Assembly (NCBI RefSeq): GCF_000337455.1
Contig: NZ_AOIU01000036.1
Coordinates: forward strand, 140,975 to 204,974
Source of the DNA: Halosimplex carlsbadense 2-9-1
GTDB taxonomy: Archaea; Halobacteriota; Halobacteria; Halobacteriales; Haloarculaceae
Length of the DNA: 64,000 bases
Reading direction: 5' to 3'
Part shown: piece by piece, positions 9,001-15,868 of the stretch
Numbering within the stretch: position 1 is the stretch's first letter
Layout: each line of letters starts with the position of its first letter
The notes under the pieces: generated by a model
The model's input: the letters and a program-made list of their open reading frames with translations, nothing else
Told to the model about the DNA's origin: nothing
Database searches by the model: none
Made by a program: the position numbers and the translations under genes

Positions 9001-9886
9001 ACCCGTTCTCGACGGCGGTCCGGAGCGCGGTCCGGTCGGCCTGTAGCGCCGACGCCCGCTCCTGTAGCGCGCGTGCGTCCGGCGCGAGGACGCCCTCGAT
9101 ACCGGCGTACACCTCGCCGAACTGGCGCTGTATCTCACCGGACCGCTGGCGGTAGGTCGACTCGTTGATCTCCCCTTGCCCGTAGGAGGCGTTCAGCGAG
9201 GCAAGTTGCGACTGCAGCGTCCGCGCCTGCGAGGTGAGATTCGCGAACATCTCGCTCTGGTTGGCCGACAGCCCCGCGGTGGCGTCGGTCCGGACGGCCG
9301 TCAGGTTCCGCTCGATGGCCGCCGACCGCTGGCGGTAGGTCGCGTCGTCGACCTCGCCCTGCGCGTACGAGCGATTGAGCGCGACGTACTCCCCCTGGAG
9401 CCCTCGCGTCCGGTTCAGGGCGTCGCTCAGCCGCTCGCCCGTCGCGTTGAGCCGCTGGCGGTCGGCCCGCAACGCCCGGCCGCGCTCGGCGAGAGTCGCC
9501 GCCTGCTCCTCGCGGATCGCGGCGGTCGCGACGACGTTGGCGATCCCCGCCGGCGCCTGCGACGTCGAGAGCGTCCGGTTTATCGAGTCGTCCTCGGCGA
9601 GCGCGCGCTCGAAGCGCAACTGTTCGAGTAGCGACCCCCTCGCGAGGACGTTGTCCTCACGGACGATCACTTGGACGGTCGTCGTGTTCCCGCTCGACCC
9701 GAAGTTCGAGTCGACGTATGCGAGCTTCTCGGCCTCCTCCGAACTCGTTTCGAACTGCGACAGCGACGCCGAGTCCTCGACCTGCGCCGCGCCGACGCCG
9801 ACCGCACCGATCACCACGAGCAGGGCGACGACCACCAGCCGCCGGTGCTCGACGATCGCGTCGGCCACGTCGTCCATCCCGACCAT
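6065..9886 (-). CDS. RND-superfamily (MMPL/HpnN-like) membrane protein with long C-terminal domain
   Basis: 1273 residues with two homologous halves, each having one leading transmembrane helix, a large outside loop, and five clustered helices; the sterol-sensing/MMPL-type segments are visible (for example VFLMVVYRV and IGLSIDYAIHVFMRHREERG). RND proteins move lipids or hydrophobic compounds using ion gradients. Loop 1 contains a duplicated coiled-coil element (NRSYAQGEVDDATYRQRS and NASYGQGEINESTYRQRS). After the last helix (about residue 995) comes an Ala/Gly/Thr-rich linker and a beta-rich domain of about 190 residues not usual in the family. It is followed by, and overlaps, the TrmB-type regulator gene. 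Substrate unknown. Confidence 0.9.
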   Translation of the reverse strand: MVGMDDVADAIVEHRRLVVVALLVVIGAVGVGAAQVEDSASLSQFETSSEEAEKLAYVDSNFGSSGNTTTVQVIVREDNVLARGSLLEQLRFERALAEDDSINRTLSTSQAPAGIANVVATAAIREEQAATLAERGRALRADRQRLNATGERLSDALNRTRGLQGEYVALNRSYAQGEVDDATYRQRSAAIERNLTAVRTDATAGLSANQSEMFANLTSQARTLQSQLASLNASYGQGEINESTYRQRSGEIQRQFGEVYAGIEGVLAPDARALQERASALQADRTALRTAVENGSTPPLTRQIEQIESMNASAVEAGVEGVLSEGSGAGAFALMPTSYELGSTSADATMVVVTQTTESAVAQGSASARIQDSQTEIQTIARDRLGGDAMVFGAGIIADETNRSMQDSLTVVGPFAVLFVLLVLTIAYRDLLDILLGVFGLALTLLLTFGYMGWMGVAFNQLFVAIPVLLIGLSIDYAIHVFMRHREERGTEGDSDGPAAVAGSMRTALAGVGTALVLVTATTVIGFLSNLTSPVGPIREFGVVSAVGIVGALVVFGALIPALKVEADAFLEGRGFDRRKRAFGTGGGAFGRLLEVGATAADRAPWAVIVLTLLISAGGAYGATNVDTSFAQTDFIAEEPPDWMDNLPEEMQPGEYSMRATFEYVNDNFLREDATAEFLFEGEVATADALERVDRTGELAAEKGVTVTLSNGEADVRSPLTVMRSVAATNETFNATLAASDTDGDGVPDRDVAGVFDALYETAPDQARQYVQREGDEYEALLLTASLRGGASGSAVTTQMDDVESAVTGGDVTVTATGRPIVNEIVQSDLLTTVVESLIITLVVSFVFLMVVYRVAEGSATLGLVTLLPVVFNVSWILGTMYLLDIPFNVLTGMITSLTIGLGVAYSIHLSERFSLELGRTGSGSEAMHTAVTGTGGALLGSAATTVGGFGVLVFAILPPLQQFGFITGLTIVYAFLASVFVLPSLLAVWSRHLGPAGAFDATGTDDGPDGDALTADPIGGANGQSPAAGGSAGSGDGVATGATTDAAPGSSAATTGAAPTAGARTNGDAVPYATRSVEPTRVYPGGTARVTVTLPSASGRVVLRETPSVGSVTLDRVSPDPIERVAADGRVYAVWELDEEGSQPAELEYTLAVPAGLADGETVVFDGELLLPDHAVPVAGPDAAPVTTDVAGAILADGPVEERDIADVGRHLAAGRLSPEAFERVAHAWLDEHASGPPTGGPAANGADANGARGDSRAEPRPDDRRTEGDDD

Positions 9887-9940
9887 CAGCGGTCCCTCCG
9901 TCGGTCTCTCGATCTATCTGCGTTCATCAAGAACAGCTCT

Positions 9941-9973
9941 GTTGGTAGTATCCTACTAACGGCTTTGCTTAAA
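9941..9973 (-). promoter_or_regulatory. Promoter and operator-like palindrome of the RND-TrmB operon
   Basis: On the minus strand a TATA-like TTTAAG (9968-9973) is followed by the near-perfect inverted repeat GTTAGTAG-GATA-CTACCAAC (9941-9960), placed where transcription should start (22-27 bases downstream of TATA). A repressor bound there would block initiation. A 13-codon frame with ATG at 9925-9927 ends in TGATG overlapping the RND start at 9886, which could be a leader peptide or chance. Confidence 0.55.
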
Positions 9974-10069
9974 CGTGCCGAAGCGACCGCGGGCGTCGCG
10001 TCGTCGGAGGGACAGTCCCGACCGGAAACGTCGGACCGGCCGACGGATAGCGGCCGAAGTGTCCCTGTC

Positions 10070-10104
10070 CCCTAATTTCCGAACCGGCGATCCCTAATTT
10101 CCGA
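10070..10104 (+). repeat. 13-bp direct repeat upstream of the salactin-like gene
   Basis: CCCTAATTTCCGA occurs at 10070-10082 and again at 10092-10104, exactly 22 bases apart, or about two helical turns, so both copies face the same side of the DNA. The pair lies 26-60 bases upstream of a further palindrome and about 70-105 bases before the start codon of the actin-like gene at 10175. This arrangement suggests tandem sites for an activator or repressor. Confidence 0.6.
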
Positions 10105-10129
10105 GGGGTTCGACGTTCGCAGAAACGAT

Positions 10130-10146
10130 AATGTACGGGGTACATT
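10130..10146 (+). promoter_or_regulatory. Palindrome in the core promoter of the salactin-like gene
   Basis: AATGTAC-GGG-GTACATT is a perfect 7-base inverted repeat. It overlaps the TATA-like region (gtacatttatc) about 30 bases before the ATG at 10175, so a bound dimer would compete with TBP/TFB. The TGTAC/GTACA half-sites match those at the trp promoter (15820-15837). Confidence 0.6.
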
Positions 10147-10174
10147 TATCCGGGGTGACCGTAAAGCCGGGGAC

Positions 10175-11209
10175 ATGAGCGACGACGAGCCGGTGCCCAT
10201 CGGCGTGAAGCTCGGCAGTACCCGCACGGTGATCGCCTACCCCGACGACGACGGCGACATCGAGACCATCCGCACGCTGACCTGTCTGGCGACCTATGAG
10301 GACGCGCTCACCGGGGAGGAACGGGTCCTCTACGGCGAGGAGGCGGCCACCGAGTACCCCGACGAGGTCCAGTTCATGCTCCGGTCGGGCCTGCCCGAGG
10401 ACGAGGAGCGCGCGGAGCTGACCAAGACCTTCTTCGAGGAGGTCATCGACGCCAACGACGTGCCCGAGAACTCCGGCGTCGTCTACGCCATCCCGACCAT
10501 CGACAACCCCGAGGGCCTCGAAAACCTCGAAGGCGTGATCGAGGACTCCTCGATCGGGTCGGCGCTGGTCGAGAGCTACCCCGAGTCGCTCTGCGGCGCG
10601 ATCCCCGCCCGCGGCGACGACCTCGAAGCGATCGAGGAGATCTTCGTCGCCGTCAACATGGGGTCGACGAACCTCGAAGCGTCGGGCTACCGCCGCGGCG
10701 AGCAGCTCGCACCCTTCACCACCGGCGCCGTCACCGGCAACGAGGTCGACCGGATGATCGCCAACTACGTCGAGGAGGAGACCCAGGGCCGGGTCAACAT
10801 CGACACCCAGACCGCCCGGGAGTACAAGGAGGAACACGCCGACTTCGACTCCTTCGAGCCGTTCACGGACATCATCCAGCAGCCCGGCGGCGGCTCCCAC
10901 GAGTTCACCATCGAGCGCAGCGTGATGGACGCCTGCAACGAGTACCTCGACGACGCCGTCGAGGAGTTCTGCAACACCTTCCTGCCGGAGCTCGCCAACG
11001 ACTACATGAAGGTCTACCAGCTGGCGCTGGACAACCGCATCGTCCTCACCGGCGGCATGGCCTGTATCCCCGGCATCGTCTCCGAGTTCGAAAAGCGGGT
11101 CAGCGAGGAACTCGACCGCGAGGTCGAGGCCGTCGCCGCAGACCACCCGGACATCTCGCCGTCGCTGGGCGCCCAGCGCATCGCCGGCCGCCTCGTCGAC
11201 ACCGTCTGA
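10175..11209 (+). CDS. Actin-superfamily filament protein, salactin-like
   Basis: 344 residues, close to the length of MreB and of the haloarchaeal actin homologue salactin. Actin/Hsp70 ATPase motifs are visible: a phosphate-1-like loop at the start (GVKLGSTRTVIAYPD), a phosphate-2-like FVAVNMGSTNLEASG near residue 165, and the adenosine loop IVLTGGMACIPGI near residue 290. There is no DnaK substrate domain and no MreB membrane-binding sequence. Salactin of Halobacterium forms dynamically unstable filaments from the poles and aids chromosome distribution; assignment here rests on size, motifs and haloarchaeal setting, and other actin-like proteins such as volactin are alternatives. The promoter region has a 13-bp direct repeat and a palindrome. 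Confidence 0.75.
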   Translation: MSDDEPVPIGVKLGSTRTVIAYPDDDGDIETIRTLTCLATYEDALTGEERVLYGEEAATEYPDEVQFMLRSGLPEDEERAELTKTFFEEVIDANDVPENSGVVYAIPTIDNPEGLENLEGVIEDSSIGSALVESYPESLCGAIPARGDDLEAIEEIFVAVNMGSTNLEASGYRRGEQLAPFTTGAVTGNEVDRMIANYVEEETQGRVNIDTQTAREYKEEHADFDSFEPFTDIIQQPGGGSHEFTIERSVMDACNEYLDDAVEEFCNTFLPELANDYMKVYQLALDNRIVLTGGMACIPGIVSEFEKRVSEELDREVEAVAADHPDISPSLGAQRIAGRLVDTV

Positions 11210-11224
11210 GCAAGCGGCCCCGCG

Positions 11225-11416
11225 TCAGGCGCCGGCCCAGCACTCGACCCAGGAGACGAACCCATGGGTCGCCGCGTCGACCTCGCCGTCGTCGGTCCGC
11301 CGGTCGTATCGGGCCGCGCCGTCCGCGCCCGTCCTGTCGTCCGCACCCGTCCGCTCGCCCGAATCCGCTCCGTCGCCCGCCAGTTCCGCGGGCAACTGTA
11401 TCGTGAATCGTGCCAT
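11225..11416 (-). CDS. Small acidic hypothetical protein
   Basis: 63 residues from ATG 11414-11416, starting MARFTIQLPAELAG and ending THGFVSWVECWAGA, with an Asp/Gly/Thr-rich middle. The conserved-looking ends around a variable centre, and a TATA-like stretch (gttttacg) about 30 bases upstream preceded by a palindrome at 11454-11471, make a real gene likely. An in-frame ATG 9 codons upstream is less likely given the TATA distance. It converges on the salactin-like gene. No family recognised. Confidence 0.55.
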   Translation of the reverse strand: MARFTIQLPAELAGDGADSGERTGADDRTGADGAARYDRRTDDGEVDAATHGFVSWVECWAGA

Positions 11417-11453
11417 CCACGGCCCTCTTTCGAAAGATCGCACGTAAAACTCA

Positions 11454-11471
11454 GTCAGACGCGCGTCTGCC
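11454..11471. promoter_or_regulatory. Inverted repeat matching the one at 4642
   Basis: GTCAGACG-CG-CGTCTGCC differs from the perfect palindrome at 4642-4659 only in the centre and one arm base. For the minus-strand gene starting at 11416 it sits just upstream of a TATA-like element, the same geometry as at 4642. A shared regulator is likely. Confidence 0.55.
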
Positions 11472-11617
11472 GGCGGTTCGCACCGAAGCCGACGAATCGC
11501 ACTCTCTCCGGCGTTTTCGCCAGCCCGACGACCTGTAGGCCCCGAGCGTCGCGACTATCGTCGACGAGGCGCCGGAGCGTAACTATTTATACTGTCCCCC
11601 ACTGTATTAGGAATATA

Positions 11618-11788
11618 ATGCCCCAGTGCCCGAACTGCGGCGAGCGCATGAGCCACAACGACGAGACGACGAAGCTGACGGAGTACGTCTGCGCTCGCTG
11701 TCACCGGACGGAGATCGTGCGAAAGCCCGCGTATCGCGTGACAGCCGAGGAGTCGGCGGCGGTCGGCGCGGTCGCCGACGACGACTGA
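11618..11788 (+). CDS. Small two-CxxC zinc-finger protein
   Basis: 56 residues from ATG 11618, chosen because the zinc ribbon begins right away (MPQCPNCGERMSHND) and a TATA-like element (ctatttatac) stands about 30 bases before it. A second CxxC pair (YVCARCHRT) completes a probable four-cysteine zinc site. Such micro-zinc-fingers are abundant in haloarchaea and some affect biofilm or swarming; the role of this one is unknown. The C-terminus is a short acidic/alanine tail. Confidence 0.8.
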   Translation: MPQCPNCGERMSHNDETTKLTEYVCARCHRTEIVRKPAYRVTAEESAAVGAVADDD

Positions 11789-11867
11789 TTCGGAGAAGGC
11801 TCGTTCTGTCCGCTCGCGACGCTCGCGAGCCGTGCGTATCGTGGCGAAAACGAGCGGACCGCGACGC

Positions 11868-12959
11868 TCAGCGGTGGAGGACCGCGTGGCGCTCTATCTC
11901 GGGGCCGTCACCGACGGGTTCGACCGTCTCGGTCGGCCAGTCTCCGGTACCGGTCAGTAGCTCGATATCGTCGTCGGTGACCAGGTGGGTGTCCTCGCTT
12001 TTCGCGCCCTGAACCGTCGGGTTGTACGCGTAGGTCATGGGCAGGTGGACCGACGCCGCCGAGTCGGGCGTCCCGAACCACTCGCGGCCGGCGTAGGCGG
12101 CGGCGCCGCCCTGGTGGTGGTTGCGCCACTCGCCCTCGTAGCCGACCGCGGCGTAGGCGTCCTCGATGGCGTCGAACACGTCGCCCGCGGTGCCGCCCTC
12201 GCGACCGACTCGCTGCGTGGCGGCGAGCGCGCTCGCTTCGACGCGCATGGCCGCCTCGGCGCGCTCGTCGAGCCACTCGGGCGCGTCGAAGGCGACCGAG
12301 CGGGTGATGCTGGCGTGGAGCCCGTCGCGGACGGCCGTGACCGAAACGAGCGCGTAGTCGCCGAGTTCGCCGTCGCGGGTGGTGTAGTGGCGGTACTTCC
12401 GGGTCCGCTCGCCGCTGCCGACGAGGACGACCGGCGAGTCGATGCCGCGGGCGAACAGCCGGTCGCGCAGGCGGCCGCCCACCTCGCGCTCCTCGTCGTC
12501 GGCGCTCGCCTCGCGGACGACGGTCTCGACGACCTCGGCGGCGTCCGCGCCCAGCGACCGGAACCGTTCGACGTCGGCGTCGGTCAGCGGCTGGCGGAGC
12601 CCCGTCGGGTCGACCGACGCGAACCCGGGCACGTCGAAGTCGGCGGCGGCCGGTGTCGGGCTGTACCGTTCGACGGCTTCGGGGAGGTCCGCCTCGTACC
12701 ACTGGACGGTCTCGACGGTCGCGTCGTCGGGGAGTTCCTCGTCGACGAGCCGCTGCGCTTCGATGTTGTCGGTGACGACGACGAGGCCGTCGCCGTCGTA
12801 GCCGGCGGCGGCGACACCCACGTCGGCGGCGCGGTCGACGACGTTGGTACCGCCGGTCAGCCACGCGAACGAGGGCGGGCGGGCGAACCAGACGGCCTCC
12901 AGGTCGTTGTCGGCGAGATACGCGTCGAGTCGCTCGCGGACCGCGTCGGTGTGCGACAT
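11868..12959 (-). CDS. M24 (pita-bread) peptidase family protein with degenerate metal site
   Basis: 363 residues with a creatinase-type N-terminal domain (about 1-130) and an M24 C-terminal domain. In Xaa-Pro peptidases the latter has DxG...SDxTR metal aspartates; here the matching stretch reads VSVTAVRDGLHASITRSV, so both aspartates are replaced. A histidine-rich segment (NHHQGGAAAYAGRE) is retained, but the final metal glutamates are not obvious (near VQGAKSEDTHLV). It may therefore act like creatinase, which uses the fold without metal, or be a non-peptidase. It was probably named Xaa-Pro aminopeptidase in other genomes; peptidase activity is doubtful. Confidence 0.8.
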   Translation of the reverse strand: MSHTDAVRERLDAYLADNDLEAVWFARPPSFAWLTGGTNVVDRAADVGVAAAGYDGDGLVVVTDNIEAQRLVDEELPDDATVETVQWYEADLPEAVERYSPTPAAADFDVPGFASVDPTGLRQPLTDADVERFRSLGADAAEVVETVVREASADDEEREVGGRLRDRLFARGIDSPVVLVGSGERTRKYRHYTTRDGELGDYALVSVTAVRDGLHASITRSVAFDAPEWLDERAEAAMRVEASALAATQRVGREGGTAGDVFDAIEDAYAAVGYEGEWRNHHQGGAAAYAGREWFGTPDSAASVHLPMTYAYNPTVQGAKSEDTHLVTDDDIELLTGTGDWPTETVEPVGDGPEIERHAVLHR

Positions 12960-13048
12960 GCTCGGTACTGCTCGACAGCGGGAGTTAAAGGCGTCGCGAG
13001 GCGCGCCCTGGTGCCACTCGGCTGTGGCGCTCCGCGCGTCGACGGCTG

Positions 13049-14095
13049 CTATCTGCGCCGGGCGAACAACGCCCCGGCGAGGAGCGCCACCGCCGCCCCG
13101 ACGAGGCCGAACCCGGGGCCACTACCGGCTGTCCCCGTCGGAGTCGAGGCCGCGCTCTGCGGATCGGACGACGCCACGTCGATCGAGACTGTCTCGGTCG
13201 TCTCGCCGTACCGGACCGTCAACGACTGTTCGCCGGTCTCCGCGAGCGGGACCGCGACCGACCCGGCGCCACCGAGTTCGTAGACGCCGCTCCCGTACTC
13301 GACCACCAGATTGGCGGTGGCGGCTCCGTCCGCTTCGGCCTCGACGCGCGCTTTCTCACCGCTGACGAACGTCTGTCCCCCGTCCGTCGGGGTCACCGTC
13401 ACGTCGATCGTCACGTCGTCCCCCGAGGACTGCGACCGGAGCCCCTCGATCGTCTCGTTTTTCGCCGCGAGCCGCGATCGGAGTTCGCTTACCGTCCGAT
13501 TGCGCGCGTCCAGCAGCGACTGGAGTCGCTCGATACGCTGTTGCTGCTCGTCGACGCGAGAGCCGAGCGCGTCGACCCGGTCCCGAAGTTCCTCGGACGC
13601 CGGGACGAACTCCGGAGGCTGTGGGTCGTTCTCCGCGAGCGAGAGCCGCCAGTCGTACGGGAGACGCTCGGGTGTTCCCTCGTCGTCGATCTGGAGACAG
13701 AGGACCCCGTCGGCTTGCGGCCAGACCTCGTAGGTCCCCTCGACGCCGGCGGCGATCTCCCGTTCGTAGTCGTAGGTGTTGAGGTCGATGTGTTCGACCG
13801 CTCCGGACTCGTTCCGGAAGTTGATCTCCGGGTCCGGCGGACTGGAGACCACGAACGTGTCCGCGCCCTCGCCGGCCATGGCCCGGACCGAGAGATAATC
13901 GCCCCGCTGCGCCTCCAGCCGGACCGAGTCGACGTCGCTACCGACGTCGATAGTCCCGCGGAGCGTGGTCGGCGTCTCGACCAGCGGTGCCTCATCGCAG
14001 TCGGCGGGGTACTCGTCGGTCCCGGCCGCCGGTTGCGCGACCGCTGTCGCGGAGACGATCACCAGCAAGAACACTACGATCGATGCGCGAGTCAT
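13049..14095 (-). CDS. Secreted coiled-coil surface protein with PGF-CTERM anchor
   Basis: 348 residues from ATG 14093-14095 (a GTG lies one codon before). A Sec signal peptide (ASIVVFLLVIVSATAVAQ) is followed by a beta-rich domain, a coiled coil at about residues 165-225 (DALGSRVDEQQQRIERLQSL), a second Ig-like beta domain (VTIDVTVTPTDGG), and a Thr/Ser-rich linker ending in GPGFGLVGAAVALLAG plus Arg-Arg-Arg. That tail matches PGF-CTERM, which archaeosortase A cleaves and replaces with a lipid anchor. The protein is thus predicted to be displayed at the S-layer side. Function unknown. Confidence 0.85.
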   Translation of the reverse strand: MTRASIVVFLLVIVSATAVAQPAAGTDEYPADCDEAPLVETPTTLRGTIDVGSDVDSVRLEAQRGDYLSVRAMAGEGADTFVVSSPPDPEINFRNESGAVEHIDLNTYDYEREIAAGVEGTYEVWPQADGVLCLQIDDEGTPERLPYDWRLSLAENDPQPPEFVPASEELRDRVDALGSRVDEQQQRIERLQSLLDARNRTVSELRSRLAAKNETIEGLRSQSSGDDVTIDVTVTPTDGGQTFVSGEKARVEAEADGAATANLVVEYGSGVYELGGAGSVAVPLAETGEQSLTVRYGETTETVSIDVASSDPQSAASTPTGTAGSGPGFGLVGAAVALLAGALFARRR

Positions 14096-14165
14096 CACGT
14101 CTGAGACTGCAATAGAGAACTCACAAAATAGTTTGGAAGACGGCCGCTCGCGGCCGATACCGACC

Positions 14166-15632
14166 CTACTCGGTCTGGTAGCGTTCGAACAGCGCCGAGA
14201 GCTGCTCGGCGCGCATCGTGAGCATCTTCGCGTTGACGTACATCTCAGAGAGCGCGAGGTTCTGCTCCTCGGCGATGGCGGCGACCTGCTCGGCCTCCTC
14301 GACGTTCTGTTTGCTGGTTTCGGCGGCCTCGTCGGCGATAGCCGCGACCTCCTCGGAACTGGCCGCTTGGTCGTCGGTGGCGTTGGAAATCTCGGTGACG
14401 CCCGAGGCGGTCTGCTGGACGTGTTCGAGGATCGATTCGAGGGCGTCCAGCCCCTCGCCGACCGTCTCCTTGCCCTCGTCGATGGTCGACTGCATGTCGG
14501 TGATCTCGTCGACGGTCTCGTCGGTCTGGTTCTGGATCTCGCCGATGAGCCCCTCGATCTCGTTGGTGGCGTCTTTGGTCTCCTCGGCGAGGCTCTTGAC
14601 CTCGTCGGCGACGACGCCGAAGCCGTTGTTGTTCGCCCCCGCCGAGGCGTGGGCCGCCTCGATCGAGGCGTTCAGCGCGAGGATGTTGGTCTGCTCGGCG
14701 ATGTCGTCGATGAGGTCGACGATCTGGCCGACCTCGTTCATCCGCTCGTCGAGTTCGGTGACCGTCTCGACGACGCCCTCGATCTGGTCCTGGGCTTCGT
14801 CCATGGTGTCCCGAGCCGAGCGGCCGGCTTCGATCCCCTCGACGGTCGAGCGCTCGGTCTGGTCGGCCTTCTCCTTGACCTCGTCCGAGGAGGCGGCGAT
14901 CTCCTCGATAGTCGCGGACATATCGGACATCTCGTCCGAGATCCCGCTGATCTGTTGGTGTTGATCGTAGAATACGTCCGCGATCTCCTGAATGCGCTGG
15001 GCGACCTTCTCGCTGGAGTCGGTCACCGCCTGGGTCGCCGTGGTCACCTGCTCGGAGGAACCGACGACCTCGTCGCTGAAGCCGGCGGCGGCGTCGAACG
15101 TCTGCTCGAAGGTCGCGGCCATCTCGTTGAACTCCGCCGCGAGTTCCGCGAGCGCCTCGGAGTCGTCGTCGGCGTCGAGACGCTGGGTGAGGTCGCCGTC
15201 ACCGAAGGCGTCCAGCGCCGTCCCGACGGTCCGGACGCTCCCCTCGTAGTCGGCGAGCGCGGCGTCGTCGGCGGTCTGGACGCCACCGTCCGGAGCCGCC
15301 ACGACCGGCGCGGCGGGCCGAGCGTCCGGTCCCGCCGGGCGGTCCGCGAGGTCGGATTCCGCGTCGTCCAGCCGCGACCGGAGGTCGTCGCGCTCGCGCT
15401 CGGTCTCCGCCACGACGGTCTGCAGCTCCCGGCGCTCGCTCGCCCGGTCATCGAGCGCCCCGCCGATATCGCGGTAGGCGTACGCCGTCCCCGCCGCGGC
15501 CGCGAGAAACCCCAGTCCGCCGAGCGCCGGCCACAGGTCCGGCGCGGCCAGGAGAACCACCACCTGATAGCACGCGTGGGCGAACTGCCCGCCCAGCGCG
15601 AACCCGATCCGTCGCTTGAGGGTCGGTCGCAT
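14166..15632 (-). CDS. Methyl-accepting transducer (Htr) without an extracellular sensor domain
   Basis: 488 residues from ATG 15630-15632; upstream in-frame codons are non-coding in character and a TATA-like stretch (actatatg) lies about 30 bases before. Two closely spaced hydrophobic segments (about residues 9-31 and 36-54) leave almost no outside loop. A HAMP-like region (ALDAFGDGDLTQRLD) and a long coiled-coil signalling domain follow, with the conserved hairpin tip EQTNILALNASIEAAHA...GVVADEVKSLAEE. It should signal to CheA/CheW. Without a sensor domain, the stimulus may be membrane state, a partner sensory protein or a cytoplasmic signal. Confidence 0.92.
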   Translation of the reverse strand: MRPTLKRRIGFALGGQFAHACYQVVVLLAAPDLWPALGGLGFLAAAAGTAYAYRDIGGALDDRASERRELQTVVAETERERDDLRSRLDDAESDLADRPAGPDARPAAPVVAAPDGGVQTADDAALADYEGSVRTVGTALDAFGDGDLTQRLDADDDSEALAELAAEFNEMAATFEQTFDAAAGFSDEVVGSSEQVTTATQAVTDSSEKVAQRIQEIADVFYDQHQQISGISDEMSDMSATIEEIAASSDEVKEKADQTERSTVEGIEAGRSARDTMDEAQDQIEGVVETVTELDERMNEVGQIVDLIDDIAEQTNILALNASIEAAHASAGANNNGFGVVADEVKSLAEETKDATNEIEGLIGEIQNQTDETVDEITDMQSTIDEGKETVGEGLDALESILEHVQQTASGVTEISNATDDQAASSEEVAAIADEAAETSKQNVEEAEQVAAIAEEQNLALSEMYVNAKMLTMRAEQLSALFERYQTE

Positions 15633-15808
15633 ATCCCTACGGTATATCGAACACTCATATAGTCCCTTCTCCCGCGATACAATCTTTGAGAATGGGATGA
15701 CGCGGACCGCGCGACGCCCGGGGATCCACTCTCGGACCGGTCGCTGGTCTCGCCACCCGTCCCGTCGCCCGGGGGTCCCACCGGCTGTCGCTCGAGTCGC
15801 GCCCGACA

Positions 15809-15837
15809 CGTTTAAGTTAATGTACTGATTCGTACAT
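15809..15837 (+). promoter_or_regulatory. trp operon promoter with TGTAC operator
   Basis: A TATA-like CGTTTAAGTTAA (15809-15820) is followed by the inverted repeat ATGTAC-TGATTC-GTACAT (15820-15837), which covers the expected start of transcription, with the trpD ATG 32 bases later. TrpY of Methanothermobacter binds TRP boxes of consensus TGTACA in its trp promoter; these half-sites are close to that, so a TrpY-like repressor is a reasonable guess. Confidence 0.6.
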
Positions 15838-15868
15838 CGTAGAACGAAACAGTCCATCGGTGACACAC

